Source: Pseudomonas sp. PDM04 (lineage in GTDB: Bacteria; Pseudomonadota; Gammaproteobacteria; Pseudomonadales; Pseudomonadaceae). Taken from it: 64,000 bases of DNA. Each line of letters opens with the position of its first letter. Within the stretch, counting starts at the first letter, position 1. The translations under genes and the position numbers were made by a program. The notes under the pieces were generated by a model. The model ran no database searches. It saw only the letters and a list, made by a program, of their open reading frames with translations, and was not told the DNA's origin. The stretch is from assembly GCF_014851765.1 (NCBI RefSeq), contig NZ_JACVAI010000008.1, forward strand, positions 186,001 through 250,000. Reading direction: 5' to 3'. Positions 7,587 through 16,713 of this stretch are shown here, in pieces.

Positions 7587-8585
7587 TTACTCGGCGGTGA
7601 CCACGCTCGGCGAACCGAGGTTGGCCAGTCGCACGCTGTTCTGCACTTGCTGGATCTCACCCGGCGAACCGATCGGCCCCAGGCGCACCCGATGCAGTGT
7701 CTGTTGGTTGCGCACGATCGAGCTGATGAACACCGGCGCGCTCACCATCCCGCTGAGCTTCGACCTCAGGAGTTCTGCAGCGTCCGGGTTGGCGAACGCG
7801 CCCACCTGCAGATACTGGCCAGACGCTGGTGCAGAAGCGTTTTTTTTTGCATCGATCTGCACCGGCACGACGGCCGCGGCATGTTGCTGCGGCGGTGGCG
7901 TCCATTGCTCGACGGTCCCGGCCGACGCCGTGATCACCGGCGCGTTATTCTGCGCGACCTGCGGCTCGTTGAGCATCAATGGCGCCGGACGACCCCGCTG
8001 TGCCCACCAGGTTTGCGGGTCGATGCCTTCGACCTTGACCCGCGCCGTGCCGGTTTCGGCGTAGCCGAGTTTCTTCGCGGCAGCGTAGGACAGGTCGATG
8101 ATGCGGTCCGAGTAGAACGGGCCACGGTCGTTGACCCGCAGGATCACGGTCTTGTTGTTGTCCAGGTTGGTCACCCGAACATAACTGGGCAGCGGCAGGG
8201 TCTTGTGCGCGGCACTCATGCCGTACAGGTCGTATACCTCGCCATTGGCGGTGTTCTGGCCGTGGAACTTGGTGCCGTACCACGACGCCGTACCCGAGGC
8301 GACGTAGGTCTTGGACTCCTGCAACGGGAAGTAGGTCTTGCCCAGCACCGTATACGGGTTGGCCTTGTAGGGACCGGTGTGCAGGGTGGGCGTGGCGTCC
8401 GGGATACGCGAGACATCGACGTCCCACCACGGTGCGCCATCCTTGTGGGCACGGTTGATGTCCAGCCCCGGCGCAGAGCGCACGGCGGTGGAAGATGACT
8501 TCTGGGTCGGCGAACGGCTGGTCGAACAACTGGCGACCAGCACCGCCAAGGTGGCGAATGCCATCAGCTTCAGGGGTTTATTCAT
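7587..8585 (-). CDS. rlpA: Septal ring lytic transglycosylase RlpA (lipoprotein)
   Basis: This 332-residue outer-membrane lipoprotein cleaves peptide-free (denuded) glycan strands and helps daughter cells separate. The lipobox is VASC with Cys20. A double-psi beta-barrel follows (about 95-180). Residues expected to be catalytic from the P. aeruginosa enzyme are present: Glu116 (NGEVYD), His127 (AAHKTL) and Asp153 (NDRGPF). The last 75 residues form a SPOR domain (QYLQVGAFANPDAAELL). An in-frame Met five codons upstream is rejected because it would lengthen the signal peptide. Confidence 0.94.
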   Translation of the reverse strand: MNKPLKLMAFATLAVLVASCSTSRSPTQKSSSTAVRSAPGLDINRAHKDGAPWWDVDVSRIPDATPTLHTGPYKANPYTVLGKTYFPLQESKTYVASGTASWYGTKFHGQNTANGEVYDLYGMSAAHKTLPLPSYVRVTNLDNNKTVILRVNDRGPFYSDRIIDLSYAAAKKLGYAETGTARVKVEGIDPQTWWAQRGRPAPLMLNEPQVAQNNAPVITASAGTVEQWTPPPQQHAAAVVPVQIDAKKNASAPASGQYLQVGAFANPDAAELLRSKLSGMVSAPVFISSIVRNQQTLHRVRLGPIGSPGEIQQVQNSVRLANLGSPSVVTAE

Positions 8586-8599
8586 AGGCAATGCCCGCA

Positions 8600-9610
8600 T
8601 TACTTGACGCCCCGTGCTTGGACCAGCTGTTCAGACAGTTGATGTACGGCCATGGCATACATCACGCTGCGGTTATAACGCGTGATTGCGTAAAAATTCT
8701 TCAGGCCCATCCAGTACTCCGGGCCGTTGTCACCTTCCAGGCGGAATGCCGTGACCGGCATATCATCGCGCAGCGCATCATGACTTGACCACCCCAGCGC
8801 CCGCAACTCCCCGACGGTTTTCGTCGGCTCGATGCCCGTGGTCAGCCCCTCGTCGACCTGCTCGCCGCGCACATCGGCGCGACTGACCACCGGCTCGCCG
8901 GCCACCCAGCCGTGACGCTTGAAATAACTGGCGACACTACCGATGGCGTCGTCCGGATTGGTCCAGATATTGATGTGGCCGTCACCGTCGAAATCCACCG
9001 CATAGGCGCGGAAACTGCTCGGCATGAACTGCGGCAGGCCCATCGCCCCGGCGTAGGAGCCCTTGAGGGTCAACGGATCGACTTGCTCCTCCCGGGCCAG
9101 CAGCAGGAATTCACGCAATTCCTTGCGGAAGAATTCGGCACGGGGAGGATAGTCGAAACCCAGGGTCGACAGGGCATCAATCACGCGGAAATTGCCGGTA
9201 TTGCGGCCGAAAAAGGTCTCAACACCGATGATCGCGACAATCACCTGGGCCGGAACGCCGTATTCCTGCTCGGCCCGGGCCAATACCGCCTCGTGCTGTC
9301 GCCAGAAATCCACCCCACGGGCGATGCGCGCGTCGGTGATGAACATCGGGCGATACTCGTTCCACTGTTTGACGCGTTCGGCGGGCTTGGAAATGGCGTC
9401 GAGAATCGACTGCTTGCGCTCGGCCTCGCGGAACACGCCCATCAACTGCTCGCCGGCAAAACCGTAGTCGCGGGTCATCTCGCCGACGAACTCAGCCACT
9501 TGGGGAGTACCTTCGTAATCGCCGGCGAACGCGTCCTGCGCGGTGCCAAGGATGCTCACCAGACCGACCCATGACGCATATCGAGTCGCCCAGCCATGCA
9601 TTACGTGCAT
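8600..9610 (-). CDS. sltB1: Soluble lytic transglycosylase B
   Basis: This GH103 enzyme of about 336 residues has its catalytic Glu at about 131 (IGVETFFG) and the conserved GSYAGAMGLPQFMPS and AVDFDGDGH. An N-terminal hydrophobic stretch ending DAFAG suggests export, but no lipobox Cys is present, matching the SltB1 type rather than MltB. It lies between rodA and rlpA as in P. aeruginosa. The start at 9610 avoids overlapping rodA; Met at 9601 or an upstream codon at 9646 are alternatives. It probably works with the adjacent elongation machinery. Confidence 0.9.
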   Translation of the reverse strand: MHVMHGWATRYASWVGLVSILGTAQDAFAGDYEGTPQVAEFVGEMTRDYGFAGEQLMGVFREAERKQSILDAISKPAERVKQWNEYRPMFITDARIARGVDFWRQHEAVLARAEQEYGVPAQVIVAIIGVETFFGRNTGNFRVIDALSTLGFDYPPRAEFFRKELREFLLLAREEQVDPLTLKGSYAGAMGLPQFMPSSFRAYAVDFDGDGHINIWTNPDDAIGSVASYFKRHGWVAGEPVVSRADVRGEQVDEGLTTGIEPTKTVGELRALGWSSHDALRDDMPVTAFRLEGDNGPEYWMGLKNFYAITRYNRSVMYAMAVHQLSEQLVQARGVK

Positions 9611-9627
9611 TGAACTCTTCACCTTAT

Positions 9628-10773
9628 TCAAACCTGTGCGATCCACTTGCGATGGGTATGGATCGACATCAAAACCCCAAACGCTGACAGCAGCGTCACC
9701 AGCGAAGTTCCTCCGTAGCTAATGAACGGCAACGGCACCCCCACAACCGGCAACAGGCCACTGACCATACCGATGTTGACGAAAACGTAAACAAAAAAGG
9801 TCATGGTCAGGGCACCGGCCAGCAATTTGCCGAACAGCGTCTGCGCCTGGGCGGTAATCACCAGGCCACGACCGATCAGCAACAGATAAATCAGCAGCAA
9901 TGCACAGATACCGACCAGGCCGAACTCCTCTCCCAGCACCGCGATAATGAAGTCGGTGTGGCTTTCCGGGAGAAAGTCCAGGTGCGACTGGGTGCCCAGC
10001 AGCCAGCCCTTGCCGAATACGCCGCCGGAACCGATGGCCGCTTTTGACTGGATGATGTTCCAGCCGGTGCCCAGCGGATCGCTTTCCGGGTCCAGGAACG
10101 TCAGCACGCGCTGCTTCTGGTAGTCGTGCATGACGAAAAACCACATGGCGATCGCGACCGGCACCGTCGCCGCCAGTACGCTGAGAATCCAGCGCCAGCG
10201 CAGCCCGCCCATGAACAGCACGAAGGCACCGCCGGCCAGAATCAGCAGCGACGTGCCCAAGTCCGGCTGGCGCACGATCAGGATGAACGGCACCCCGATC
10301 AGCATCAGGCTGACCCCCACGTGCTTGAGCTGCGGCGGCAGGGTGCGCTTGGACAGGTACCAGGCGATGGTGGCCGGCATCAGGATCTTCATGAACTCCG
10401 ACGGCTGGAAGCGGATCACCCCGGGGATGTTGATCCAGCGGGTGGCGCCCATGGCGTTGTGGCCCATGATGTCCACGACCAGCAGCAGCAATACGCCGGC
10501 CACATAGCCCAACGGCACCCATCGGGCCATGAAGCGCGGCTCGAACTGGGCGATGATGATCATCGACGTCAGGCCGATGCCAAAGGAAGTGGCCTGTTTG
10601 GCCAGCAGGTCCCAGCTCTTCCCACTGGCCGAATACAGCACGAACAGGCTGCCGGCCGCGAGGGTCAGCAGCAGGATCAGCAACGGGCCGTCGATGTGCA
10701 TGCGTTGCAACAGCGTCGCGCGGCGACGCATCACATCCTCACTGGAGAGGATGCGATCGAAATTACTCTTCAC
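9628..10773 (-). CDS. rodA: Rod-shape SEDS peptidoglycan polymerase RodA
   Basis: This inner-membrane protein of about 381 residues has ten hydrophobic segments. RodA polymerises glycan strands for cell elongation with PBP2, which is encoded just upstream. SEDS signatures include WINIPGVIRFQPSEFMK and the C-terminal PFISYGGTSLV. A GTG start at 10773 is supported by GGAGG nine bases upstream and by the sequence KSNFDRILSSEDV. It overlaps the end of mrdA by 11 bp, suggesting translational coupling. Confidence 0.95.
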   Translation of the reverse strand: MKSNFDRILSSEDVMRRRATLLQRMHIDGPLLILLLTLAAGSLFVLYSASGKSWDLLAKQATSFGIGLTSMIIIAQFEPRFMARWVPLGYVAGVLLLLVVDIMGHNAMGATRWINIPGVIRFQPSEFMKILMPATIAWYLSKRTLPPQLKHVGVSLMLIGVPFILIVRQPDLGTSLLILAGGAFVLFMGGLRWRWILSVLAATVPVAIAMWFFVMHDYQKQRVLTFLDPESDPLGTGWNIIQSKAAIGSGGVFGKGWLLGTQSHLDFLPESHTDFIIAVLGEEFGLVGICALLLIYLLLIGRGLVITAQAQTLFGKLLAGALTMTFFVYVFVNIGMVSGLLPVVGVPLPFISYGGTSLVTLLSAFGVLMSIHTHRKWIAQV

Positions 10774-12658
10774 GGGCCGTAGCCTCCGCACTGATAGGGC
10801 TGGCGTATTCGGCTTTCAAGCGACCGTCCTGGTCCAGCAGCCAGGCGTCCATGACCTGGCGCACCACGGGCGCGGCGACCCCGGAACCGGACTCGCCGTT
10901 CTCGACCATCACCGACACCACGATTTTCGGGTTGTCGGCCGGGGCGAAGCCGACGAACAGGGCGTGGTCGCGGTGGCGTTCCTGAACCTTGGAACGGTCA
11001 TACTTTTCGCCTTGCTTGATCGCGACCACCTGGGCCGTACCACTTTTGCCGGCGATCCGGTATTGCGCGCCGATCGAGGCCTTGCGCGCCGTTCCGCGTG
11101 CACCGTGCATCACCTGCTGCATGCCGTGGTTGACCTTGTTCCAGTCGGACGGGTCGCGCAGGACGATGTCCGGCATCGGATTGTCGTCCTTGGGCCGCTC
11201 GCCTTCGACGGTCTTGGCCAGGTGCGGACGGTTCCACACCCCTTTGTTGGCGACCAGCGCCGTGGCCTGGGCCAGTTGCAGCGGCGTCGACTGCATGTAG
11301 CCCTGGCCGATCCCGAGAATCAGCGTTTCGCCCGGGAACCAGGCCTGGCGACGGGTCGCACGCTTCCACTCACGGGACGGCATCAACCCCGGCGACTCTT
11401 CGAACATGTCCAGGGAGACTTTCTGGCCGATACCGAACTTGGTCATGTAGGCCGACAAGCGGTCGATCCCCAGCTTGTGCGCCAGGTCATAGAAGTAGGT
11501 GTCGTTGGACCGCATGATGGCGGTGTCCAGGTCCACGTAGCCGTCGCCGGTGCGGTTCCAGTTACGGTATTTGTGGTCATAGTTGGGCAACTGGTAGTAA
11601 CCGGGGTCGAACACCCGGGACGATGCGGTGACCACGCCCGCGTCCAGGCCGGCAATCGCCACCGCCGGCTTGATGGTCGAACCCGGCGGGTACAGCCCCC
11701 GCAGCACACGGTTGAACAGTGGCCGGTCGATGGAGTCGCGCAACTCGGCGTAGGCCTTGAAGCTGATGCCGGTCACGAACAGGTTCGGGTCGAAACTCGG
11801 CTGGCTGACCATCGCCAGCACTTCGCCTGTCGCCGGGTCCAGCGCCACCACCGCACCCCGCCGCCCGCCCAGCGCAAGCTCGGCGGCTTCCTGCAACTTG
11901 ATGTCCAGGCTCAGGACAATGTCCTTGCCCGGAATCGGATCGGTACGCTTGAGCACCCGCAACACGCGGCCCCGGGCGTTGGTCTCGACTTCCTCGTAAC
12001 CCACCTGGCCGTGCAACTCGGGCTCGTAGAAACGCTCGATGCCGGTCTTGCCGATATGGTGGGTGCCGCTGTAGTTGACCGGGTCGAGGGATTTGAGCTC
12101 TTTTTCGTTGATCCGCCCCATGTAGCCCACCGAATGGGCAAAGTGCGCACCCTGCGGGTAATGCCGAACCAGCTGGGCGACCACTTCCACGCCCGGGAGG
12201 CGGAACTGGTTCACGGCAATGCGCGCGATCTGCTCTTCGGTCAGCTCGAACAGGATCGGCACTGGCTCGAAGGGCCGACGCCCCTGGCGCATGCGCTTCT
12301 CGAAGATCACCCGGTCCTCGGGCGTCAGTTCCAGCACTTCGACGATCACATCGAGCACTTGCTGCCAGTCGCCGGAACGCTCGCGGGTCATGCTCAGGCT
12401 GAAGCTGGGGCGGTTGTCCGCCACCACCACGCCATTACGGTCGAAGATCAACCCGCGGGTGGGCGGAATCGGCTGAACATGGACGCGGTTGTTTTCCGAC
12501 AGGGTCGAGTGATAGTCGTACTGGATCACCTGCAGGAAATACAGGCGCGCAATCAGCACACCGATCAGCGCCACCACCGCAATTGCCCCGAACACGACGC
12601 GGCCGCGCACCAGGCGGGCGTCTTTTTCGTGGTCCTTGATGCGGATCGGCTGGGACAT
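10763..12658 (-). CDS. mrdA: Penicillin-binding protein 2 (elongasome transpeptidase)
   Basis: This 631-residue class B penicillin-binding protein cross-links new wall during elongation. One transmembrane segment lies at about 20-45. The pedestal domain begins at PTRGLIFDRNG. Transpeptidase motifs are Ser327-Thr-Ile-Lys330, Ser384-Asn-Asp386 and Lys538-Ser-Gly-Thr541. It begins nine bases after the rlmH stop and overlaps rodA, so the two partner proteins are made together. The very long open frame on the opposite strand is a high-GC shadow. Confidence 0.97.
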   Translation of the reverse strand: MSQPIRIKDHEKDARLVRGRVVFGAIAVVALIGVLIARLYFLQVIQYDYHSTLSENNRVHVQPIPPTRGLIFDRNGVVVADNRPSFSLSMTRERSGDWQQVLDVIVEVLELTPEDRVIFEKRMRQGRRPFEPVPILFELTEEQIARIAVNQFRLPGVEVVAQLVRHYPQGAHFAHSVGYMGRINEKELKSLDPVNYSGTHHIGKTGIERFYEPELHGQVGYEEVETNARGRVLRVLKRTDPIPGKDIVLSLDIKLQEAAELALGGRRGAVVALDPATGEVLAMVSQPSFDPNLFVTGISFKAYAELRDSIDRPLFNRVLRGLYPPGSTIKPAVAIAGLDAGVVTASSRVFDPGYYQLPNYDHKYRNWNRTGDGYVDLDTAIMRSNDTYFYDLAHKLGIDRLSAYMTKFGIGQKVSLDMFEESPGLMPSREWKRATRRQAWFPGETLILGIGQGYMQSTPLQLAQATALVANKGVWNRPHLAKTVEGERPKDDNPMPDIVLRDPSDWNKVNHGMQQVMHGARGTARKASIGAQYRIAGKSGTAQVVAIKQGEKYDRSKVQERHRDHALFVGFAPADNPKIVVSVMVENGESGSGVAAPVVRQVMDAWLLDQDGRLKAEYASPISAEATAREE

Positions 12659-12667
12659 GGGGCAGAA

Positions 12668-13135
12668 CTACTTGTGGTAAGGGTGGCCGGACAGGACTGT
12701 CCAGGCACGGTACAGCTGTTCGCCGATCAGAATCCGCACCAGCGGGTGCGGCAACGTCAGGGGCGACAGCGACCAACGCTGATCCGCCCGCGCACAGACT
12801 TCCGGCGCCAGCCCCTCGGGGCCGCCGACCATGAAATTCACCGTGCGCGAGTCCAGCCGCCAGCGGTCGAGCTCGACCGCCAGTTGCTCGGTGCTCCAGG
12901 GCTTGCCGTGGACTTCGAGGGTGACGATCCGCTCGTTCTGCCCGACCTTGGCCAGCATGGCTTCGCCTTCCTGGCGGATGAAGCGCGCCACATCGGCGTT
13001 CTTGCCACGGGTGTTGAGCGGTATTTCCACCAGTTCCAGTGCCAGCTCGGACGGAAGACGCTTGGCATATTCATGCCAGCCTTCTTCCACCCACTTGGGC
13101 ATGCGTGAACCGACGGCGATCAGTCGCAGTCGCAC
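12668..13135 (-). CDS. rlmH: 23S rRNA pseudouridine-1915 N3-methyltransferase
   Basis: This 155-residue SPOUT methyltransferase modifies position 1915 of 23S rRNA in the 70S ribosome. It starts at GTG (RLRLIAVGSRMPKWVEEG) with AAGGGA upstream. The C-terminal knot region (MVGGPEGLAPEV, ... WSLSPLTLPHPLVRIL) matches the family. It sits nine bases after rsfS, the common bacterial pairing of two ribosome-related genes inside this envelope operon. Confidence 0.95.
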   Translation of the reverse strand: MRLRLIAVGSRMPKWVEEGWHEYAKRLPSELALELVEIPLNTRGKNADVARFIRQEGEAMLAKVGQNERIVTLEVHGKPWSTEQLAVELDRWRLDSRTVNFMVGGPEGLAPEVCARADQRWSLSPLTLPHPLVRILIGEQLYRAWTVLSGHPYHK

Positions 13136-13144
13136 AGCGGTCCC

Positions 13145-13639
13145 TTACTGCTGGTCTTTGTTGAGCTTGGTGAAATGCTCATGGGGATTTTCCGGGCTGT
13201 GATGCGCACCGCTGGCCGAACGGCTCTGCTCGGCACCGGCCCACAGGCGCTCCAGGTCATAGAACTGGCGAGCCGAGGCGGTCATCATGTGCACGATGAC
13301 GTCGTCCATATCCAGCAATACCCAGTCGCTGTCGCCCTTGCCTTCTTCGCCCAGCGGCTTGACACCCTTGGCCTTGACCGCTTCGCGGACCTTGTCCAGC
13401 ATCGCGCCGATCTGGCGGTTGGAGGTACCGGTGGCGATGATCATGTAGTCGGTGATGCTCTGCTTGTCGCGAACGTCGATCACCTGGATGTCCTGGGCCT
13501 TGACGTCTTCCAGGGCCGCCACGGCGACCTTGACCAGCTCTTCGCCGGCCAGCACTTCGCCGGTTTGCGGTTCCACCGGCAGCGGGGCGCTCTTGAATGT
13601 GCCTTTGCGCTTAACTTTAGCTACGTCTTTGTCAGTCAT
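13145..13639 (-). CDS. rsfS: Ribosomal silencing factor RsfS
   Basis: This 164-residue protein blocks joining of the 50S and 30S subunits by binding L14 when nutrients are short. The Iojap core covers about 35-140 (DVKAQDIQVIDVRDKQSITD, MIIATGTSNRQI, DSDWVLLDMDDVIVHMM). About 30 residues at each end extend beyond the core and look disordered. It lies between nadD and rlmH. The 72-bp gap after nadD has distant GCGCTTC/GAAGCGC arms that might form a weak stem. Confidence 0.93.
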   Translation of the reverse strand: MTDKDVAKVKRKGTFKSAPLPVEPQTGEVLAGEELVKVAVAALEDVKAQDIQVIDVRDKQSITDYMIIATGTSNRQIGAMLDKVREAVKAKGVKPLGEEGKGDSDWVLLDMDDVIVHMMTASARQFYDLERLWAGAEQSRSASGAHHSPENPHEHFTKLNKDQQ

Positions 13640-13711
13640 ATAAAACTCGTTTTGCTCGTATGTTCGGGCGCTTCGCTACACGCATTCACGTGCCTTGAAG
13701 CGCACCCTTTT

Positions 13712-14383
13712 TCAGTTCGACGCACGGTACAGTCCGTGCGCATCGATGTAGGCCAGGACCGCGTCGGGCACCAGGAAACGTACCGACTTACCGCTGGCCA
13801 GCAGTTGACGGATCTGGGTGGCGGATACCGCGAGCGGCGTCTGCCAGACGAATGCAATCTGTCCGCTCGGCCCCTTGAGGGCCAGCGGGTCGCTCACCGA
13901 GCGCGCTGCCAGCAGGTTGCGCAAGGCATCCGGCGGTTCGCTGTCGGCATCCGGGCGTTGCAACACCAGGATGTGGCAATGCTGGAGCAACTCGTCCCAG
14001 CGGTGCCAAGTGGGCAGGCCGCAAAATGCGTCCCAGCCCAAAAGCAGAAAAACCTGGTCTTGCGCGGCCAGCTCGGCCCGCATCAATTCCAGGGTATCGA
14101 TGGTGTAGGACGGTTTGTCCCGCTGCAATTCGCGGGCGTCCACCACCAACGGCGCCACACCGGCCACCGCGCACTCGACCATCGCCAGACGGTCCTGCGC
14201 CGACACCTGCGGCGTATCCCGATGGGGCGGCCTGGCACTGGGTGTCAGTCGCAATTCATCGAGCGCCAGCGATTCGGCGACTTCCAGCGCCCCCCGCAGG
14301 TGACCGATGTGCACCGGGTCGAACGTTCCGCCCAGTACACCGATGCGTCGCGGCACAACGGCCGCCGGCTCGAGGTCGCTCAA
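13712..14383 (-). CDS. nadD: Nicotinate-mononucleotide adenylyltransferase
   Basis: This enzyme of about 223 residues makes deamido-NAD from nicotinate mononucleotide and ATP. GGTFDPVHIGHLRG is the nucleotidyltransferase signature, and VSATQIRQLL is the ISSTxIR-type motif. A TTG start at 14383 is proposed because it lies one base after the proA stop and gives a family-like N-terminus (SDLEPAAVVPRRIGVLGG). ATG codons at 14416-14419 would overlap proA by over 30 bases. The start is the least certain part of this call. Confidence 0.88.
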   Translation of the reverse strand: MSDLEPAAVVPRRIGVLGGTFDPVHIGHLRGALEVAESLALDELRLTPSARPPHRDTPQVSAQDRLAMVECAVAGVAPLVVDARELQRDKPSYTIDTLELMRAELAAQDQVFLLLGWDAFCGLPTWHRWDELLQHCHILVLQRPDADSEPPDALRNLLAARSVSDPLALKGPSGQIAFVWQTPLAVSATQIRQLLASGKSVRFLVPDAVLAYIDAHGLYRASN

Positions 14384-14384
14384 G

Positions 14385-15656
14385 TCAGACCGACGCCTGG
14401 CCGCGCAGCTGGCCATCACCGACCACGATGTACTTCTCGCAGGTCAGGCCTTCAAGGCCCACCGGGCCGCGGGCGTGCAGCTTATCAGTAGAAATGCCGA
14501 TCTCGGCACCTAATCCGTATTCGAAACCATCGGCGAAGCAGGTCGGCGTGTTGATCATCACCGACGACGAATCGACTTCAGCCACGAAACGCCTGGCGTC
14601 GCCCTGGTGCTCGCTGACAATCGAGTCGGTGTGATGCGAGCCGTAGCGATTGATGTGGTCGATGGCCTGATCCAGCCCGTCGACGACGCGGATCGAGAGG
14701 ATCGGCGCCAGGTATTCGGTGTGCCAGTCGTCCTCGGTGGCCACGGCCGCCTCGATGATCGCCCGGGTGCGCTCGCAGCCGCGCAACTCGACGCCTTTTT
14801 CGCGGAACTGCGCGGCCATGGCGGGCAGGAAGTCCTTGGCGATGGCTTGATCCACCAGCAGGGTTTCCATCGCGCCGCAGATGCCATAGCGGTATGTCTT
14901 GGCGTTGAAAGCGATGCGCCGGGCCTTCGGCAGGTCGGCGTGGGCACTGACGTAGACATGGCAGATGCCGTCCAGGTGCTTGATCACCGGCACCCGCGCG
15001 TCGCGGCTGACACGCTCGATCAGGCCACGGCCGCCACGGGGCACGATGACATCGACGTATTCAGGCAGGCTGATCAGCGCGCCGACGGCGGCACGGTCAG
15101 TGGTCTCGACCACTTGCACGACGGCCGCCGGCAGGTCGGCCTCGGCCAGGCCCCGCTGAATGCAGGCGGCGATGGCTCGATTGGAATGAATGGCTTCGGA
15201 GCCGCCGCGCAGGATGGTCGCATTGCCGGACTTCAGGCACAGGCTGGCGGCATCGATGGTCACGTTGGGCCGGGATTCGTAGATGATCCCGATCACGCCC
15301 AGCGGCACACGCATCTTGCCGACCTGGATCCCCGACGGGCGGAAGCTCATGTCACGAATGGCACCGACCGGGTCCGGCAAGGCAGCGACCTGGCGCAAAC
15401 CGACGATCATGCCGTCGATGCGCTCCGGCGTCAGTGCCAGGCGCTCCAGCAGTGCCGGCTCCAGACCATTGGCACGACCCGCCGCCAGGTCCAGTTCGTT
15501 GGCAGCCGTGAGCTCGGCACGCGCGGCATCCAGCGCATTGGCAGCGGCCTGCAAGGCGCGGTTCTTCTGCGCAGTGCTGGCTCGGCCGATGATGCGCGAT
15601 GCCTCGCGGGCAGCGCGACCCAGGCGGGTCATGTAGTCGAGAACGGACTCAGTCAT
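14385..15656 (-). CDS. proA: Gamma-glutamyl phosphate reductase
   Basis: This 423-residue aldehyde-dehydrogenase-fold enzyme reduces gamma-glutamyl phosphate to the semialdehyde in proline synthesis. The probable catalytic Cys is in YRYGICGAMETLLV. Other family segments are PLGVIGIIYESRPNVT, SGNATILRGGSEA and the C-terminal LHARGPVGLEGLTCEKYI. It heads the long minus-strand series that continues into nadD. Its promoter should lie in the 189-bp divergent gap shared with mpg. Confidence 0.96.
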   Translation of the reverse strand: MTESVLDYMTRLGRAAREASRIIGRASTAQKNRALQAAANALDAARAELTAANELDLAAGRANGLEPALLERLALTPERIDGMIVGLRQVAALPDPVGAIRDMSFRPSGIQVGKMRVPLGVIGIIYESRPNVTIDAASLCLKSGNATILRGGSEAIHSNRAIAACIQRGLAEADLPAAVVQVVETTDRAAVGALISLPEYVDVIVPRGGRGLIERVSRDARVPVIKHLDGICHVYVSAHADLPKARRIAFNAKTYRYGICGAMETLLVDQAIAKDFLPAMAAQFREKGVELRGCERTRAIIEAAVATEDDWHTEYLAPILSIRVVDGLDQAIDHINRYGSHHTDSIVSEHQGDARRFVAEVDSSSVMINTPTCFADGFEYGLGAEIGISTDKLHARGPVGLEGLTCEKYIVVGDGQLRGQASV

Positions 15657-15845
15657 GGTCGATGGCGGTCTTTGCTGAAGGTCTTGGTAAAGAGAAAGCG
15701 GCAGATTATAGCTGTCGCGTCCACCGACTAACAGCGGTGACGGGCGGATGGTCGAAATGGAGGACCATTTGCCGACGTTCAGCCGTGATTAAGCTGCAAA
15801 TTGTTATCATCCCGGCTCAATCAGCCCTGACCTTCACCGATCATC

Positions 15846-16544
15846 ATGTCCAATCTGACCGTTCAGGCACCGGCCGCAAGCCTGCCCATCGGGCTTCCCG
15901 ACGCATTCTTCGACCGCGACGCACAAACCCTGGCCCGGGATCTGCTCGGCAAGGTCATCCGTCATCGGGTCGGCGAACTGTGGCTCAGCGCCCGGATCAT
16001 CGAGACCGAAGCGTATTATTTCGAGGAAAAAGGCAGCCATGCCTCCCTCGGCTATACAGAAAAGCGTAAGGCTTTGTTTCTGGATGGTGGGCACATCTAT
16101 ATGTACTACGCCCGTGGCGGCGATTCCCTGAACTTCAGCGCACAGGGTCCTGGCAACGCGGTGTTGATCAAATCCGCCTATCCGTGGGTCGATGAAATAA
16201 GCGGCCCCGTCAGCCTGGCGCAAATGCTGTTGAACAACCCCGATGCCCAGGGCCGCCCGCGCCCGTCGCAAAAACTCTGCGCCGGGCAGACACTGCTGTG
16301 CAAGGCGTTGGGTTTGAAGGTGCCGGTGTGGGACGCCAAGCGTTTTGACCATGAAGTGCTGTTGGTGGAGGATGTCGGCCCGGTGCCTGGTCATATCATT
16401 CAAACCACCCGCCTGGGCATTCCACACGGCCGCGACGAGCATTTGATGTATCGCTTCGTCGATGCGGCCTACGCGCCCTACTGCACACGGAACCCGCTGC
16501 GACGGGGGCAGGTCGAAGGTCGCGATTACTTTTTGCTGACCTGA
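15846..16544 (+). CDS. mpg: 3-methyladenine DNA glycosylase (AAG/MPG family)
   Basis: This 232-residue base-excision repair enzyme removes alkylated purines. The family segments are DLLGKVIRH, IIETEAYYFEEKGSHAS (Glu is the catalytic base region), HIYMYYARGGDSLNFSA and a C-terminal YCTRNPLRRGQ. It is transcribed away from proA and has no obvious operon partner downstream. The position matches the Pseudomonas order. Confidence 0.93.
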   Translation: MSNLTVQAPAASLPIGLPDAFFDRDAQTLARDLLGKVIRHRVGELWLSARIIETEAYYFEEKGSHASLGYTEKRKALFLDGGHIYMYYARGGDSLNFSAQGPGNAVLIKSAYPWVDEISGPVSLAQMLLNNPDAQGRPRPSQKLCAGQTLLCKALGLKVPVWDAKRFDHEVLLVEDVGPVPGHIIQTTRLGIPHGRDEHLMYRFVDAAYAPYCTRNPLRRGQVEGRDYFLLT

Positions 16545-16570
16545 GAACGTTTGAAGTATCCACAGAGCCT

Positions 16571-16660
16571 GTGAGAGCGGGCTTGCTCGCGAAGAAGGCC
16601 TGGCAGGTCAATCCATGCCGCCTGAAAAACCCTGATCGCGAGCAGACTCGCTCCCCCAAG
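16571..16660. repeat. Degenerate REP pair
   Basis: CTGTGAGAGCGGGCTTGCTCGCG, a variant core, is followed by the inverted ATCGCGAGCAGACTCGCTCC near 16633-16652. Both arms differ from the consensus, and the pair sits between mpg and the DedA-PAP2 gene. Confidence 0.65.
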
Positions 16661-16713
16661 GGCCCGAGTTTGTCTCCCCGGGACGATTACAAAATTTCAA
16701 TGGAGTTGTTTTT

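Noticed and set aside
10529..13108. An 859-codon plus-strand frame opposite rodA, mrdA and rlmH
   Set aside because: It crosses three real minus-strand genes, has shadow-like composition and no family motif.
13640..13711. GCGCTTC...GAAGCGC arms between nadD and rsfS as a terminator
   Set aside because: The loop exceeds 20 bases and no T-tract follows, so it is not convincing.
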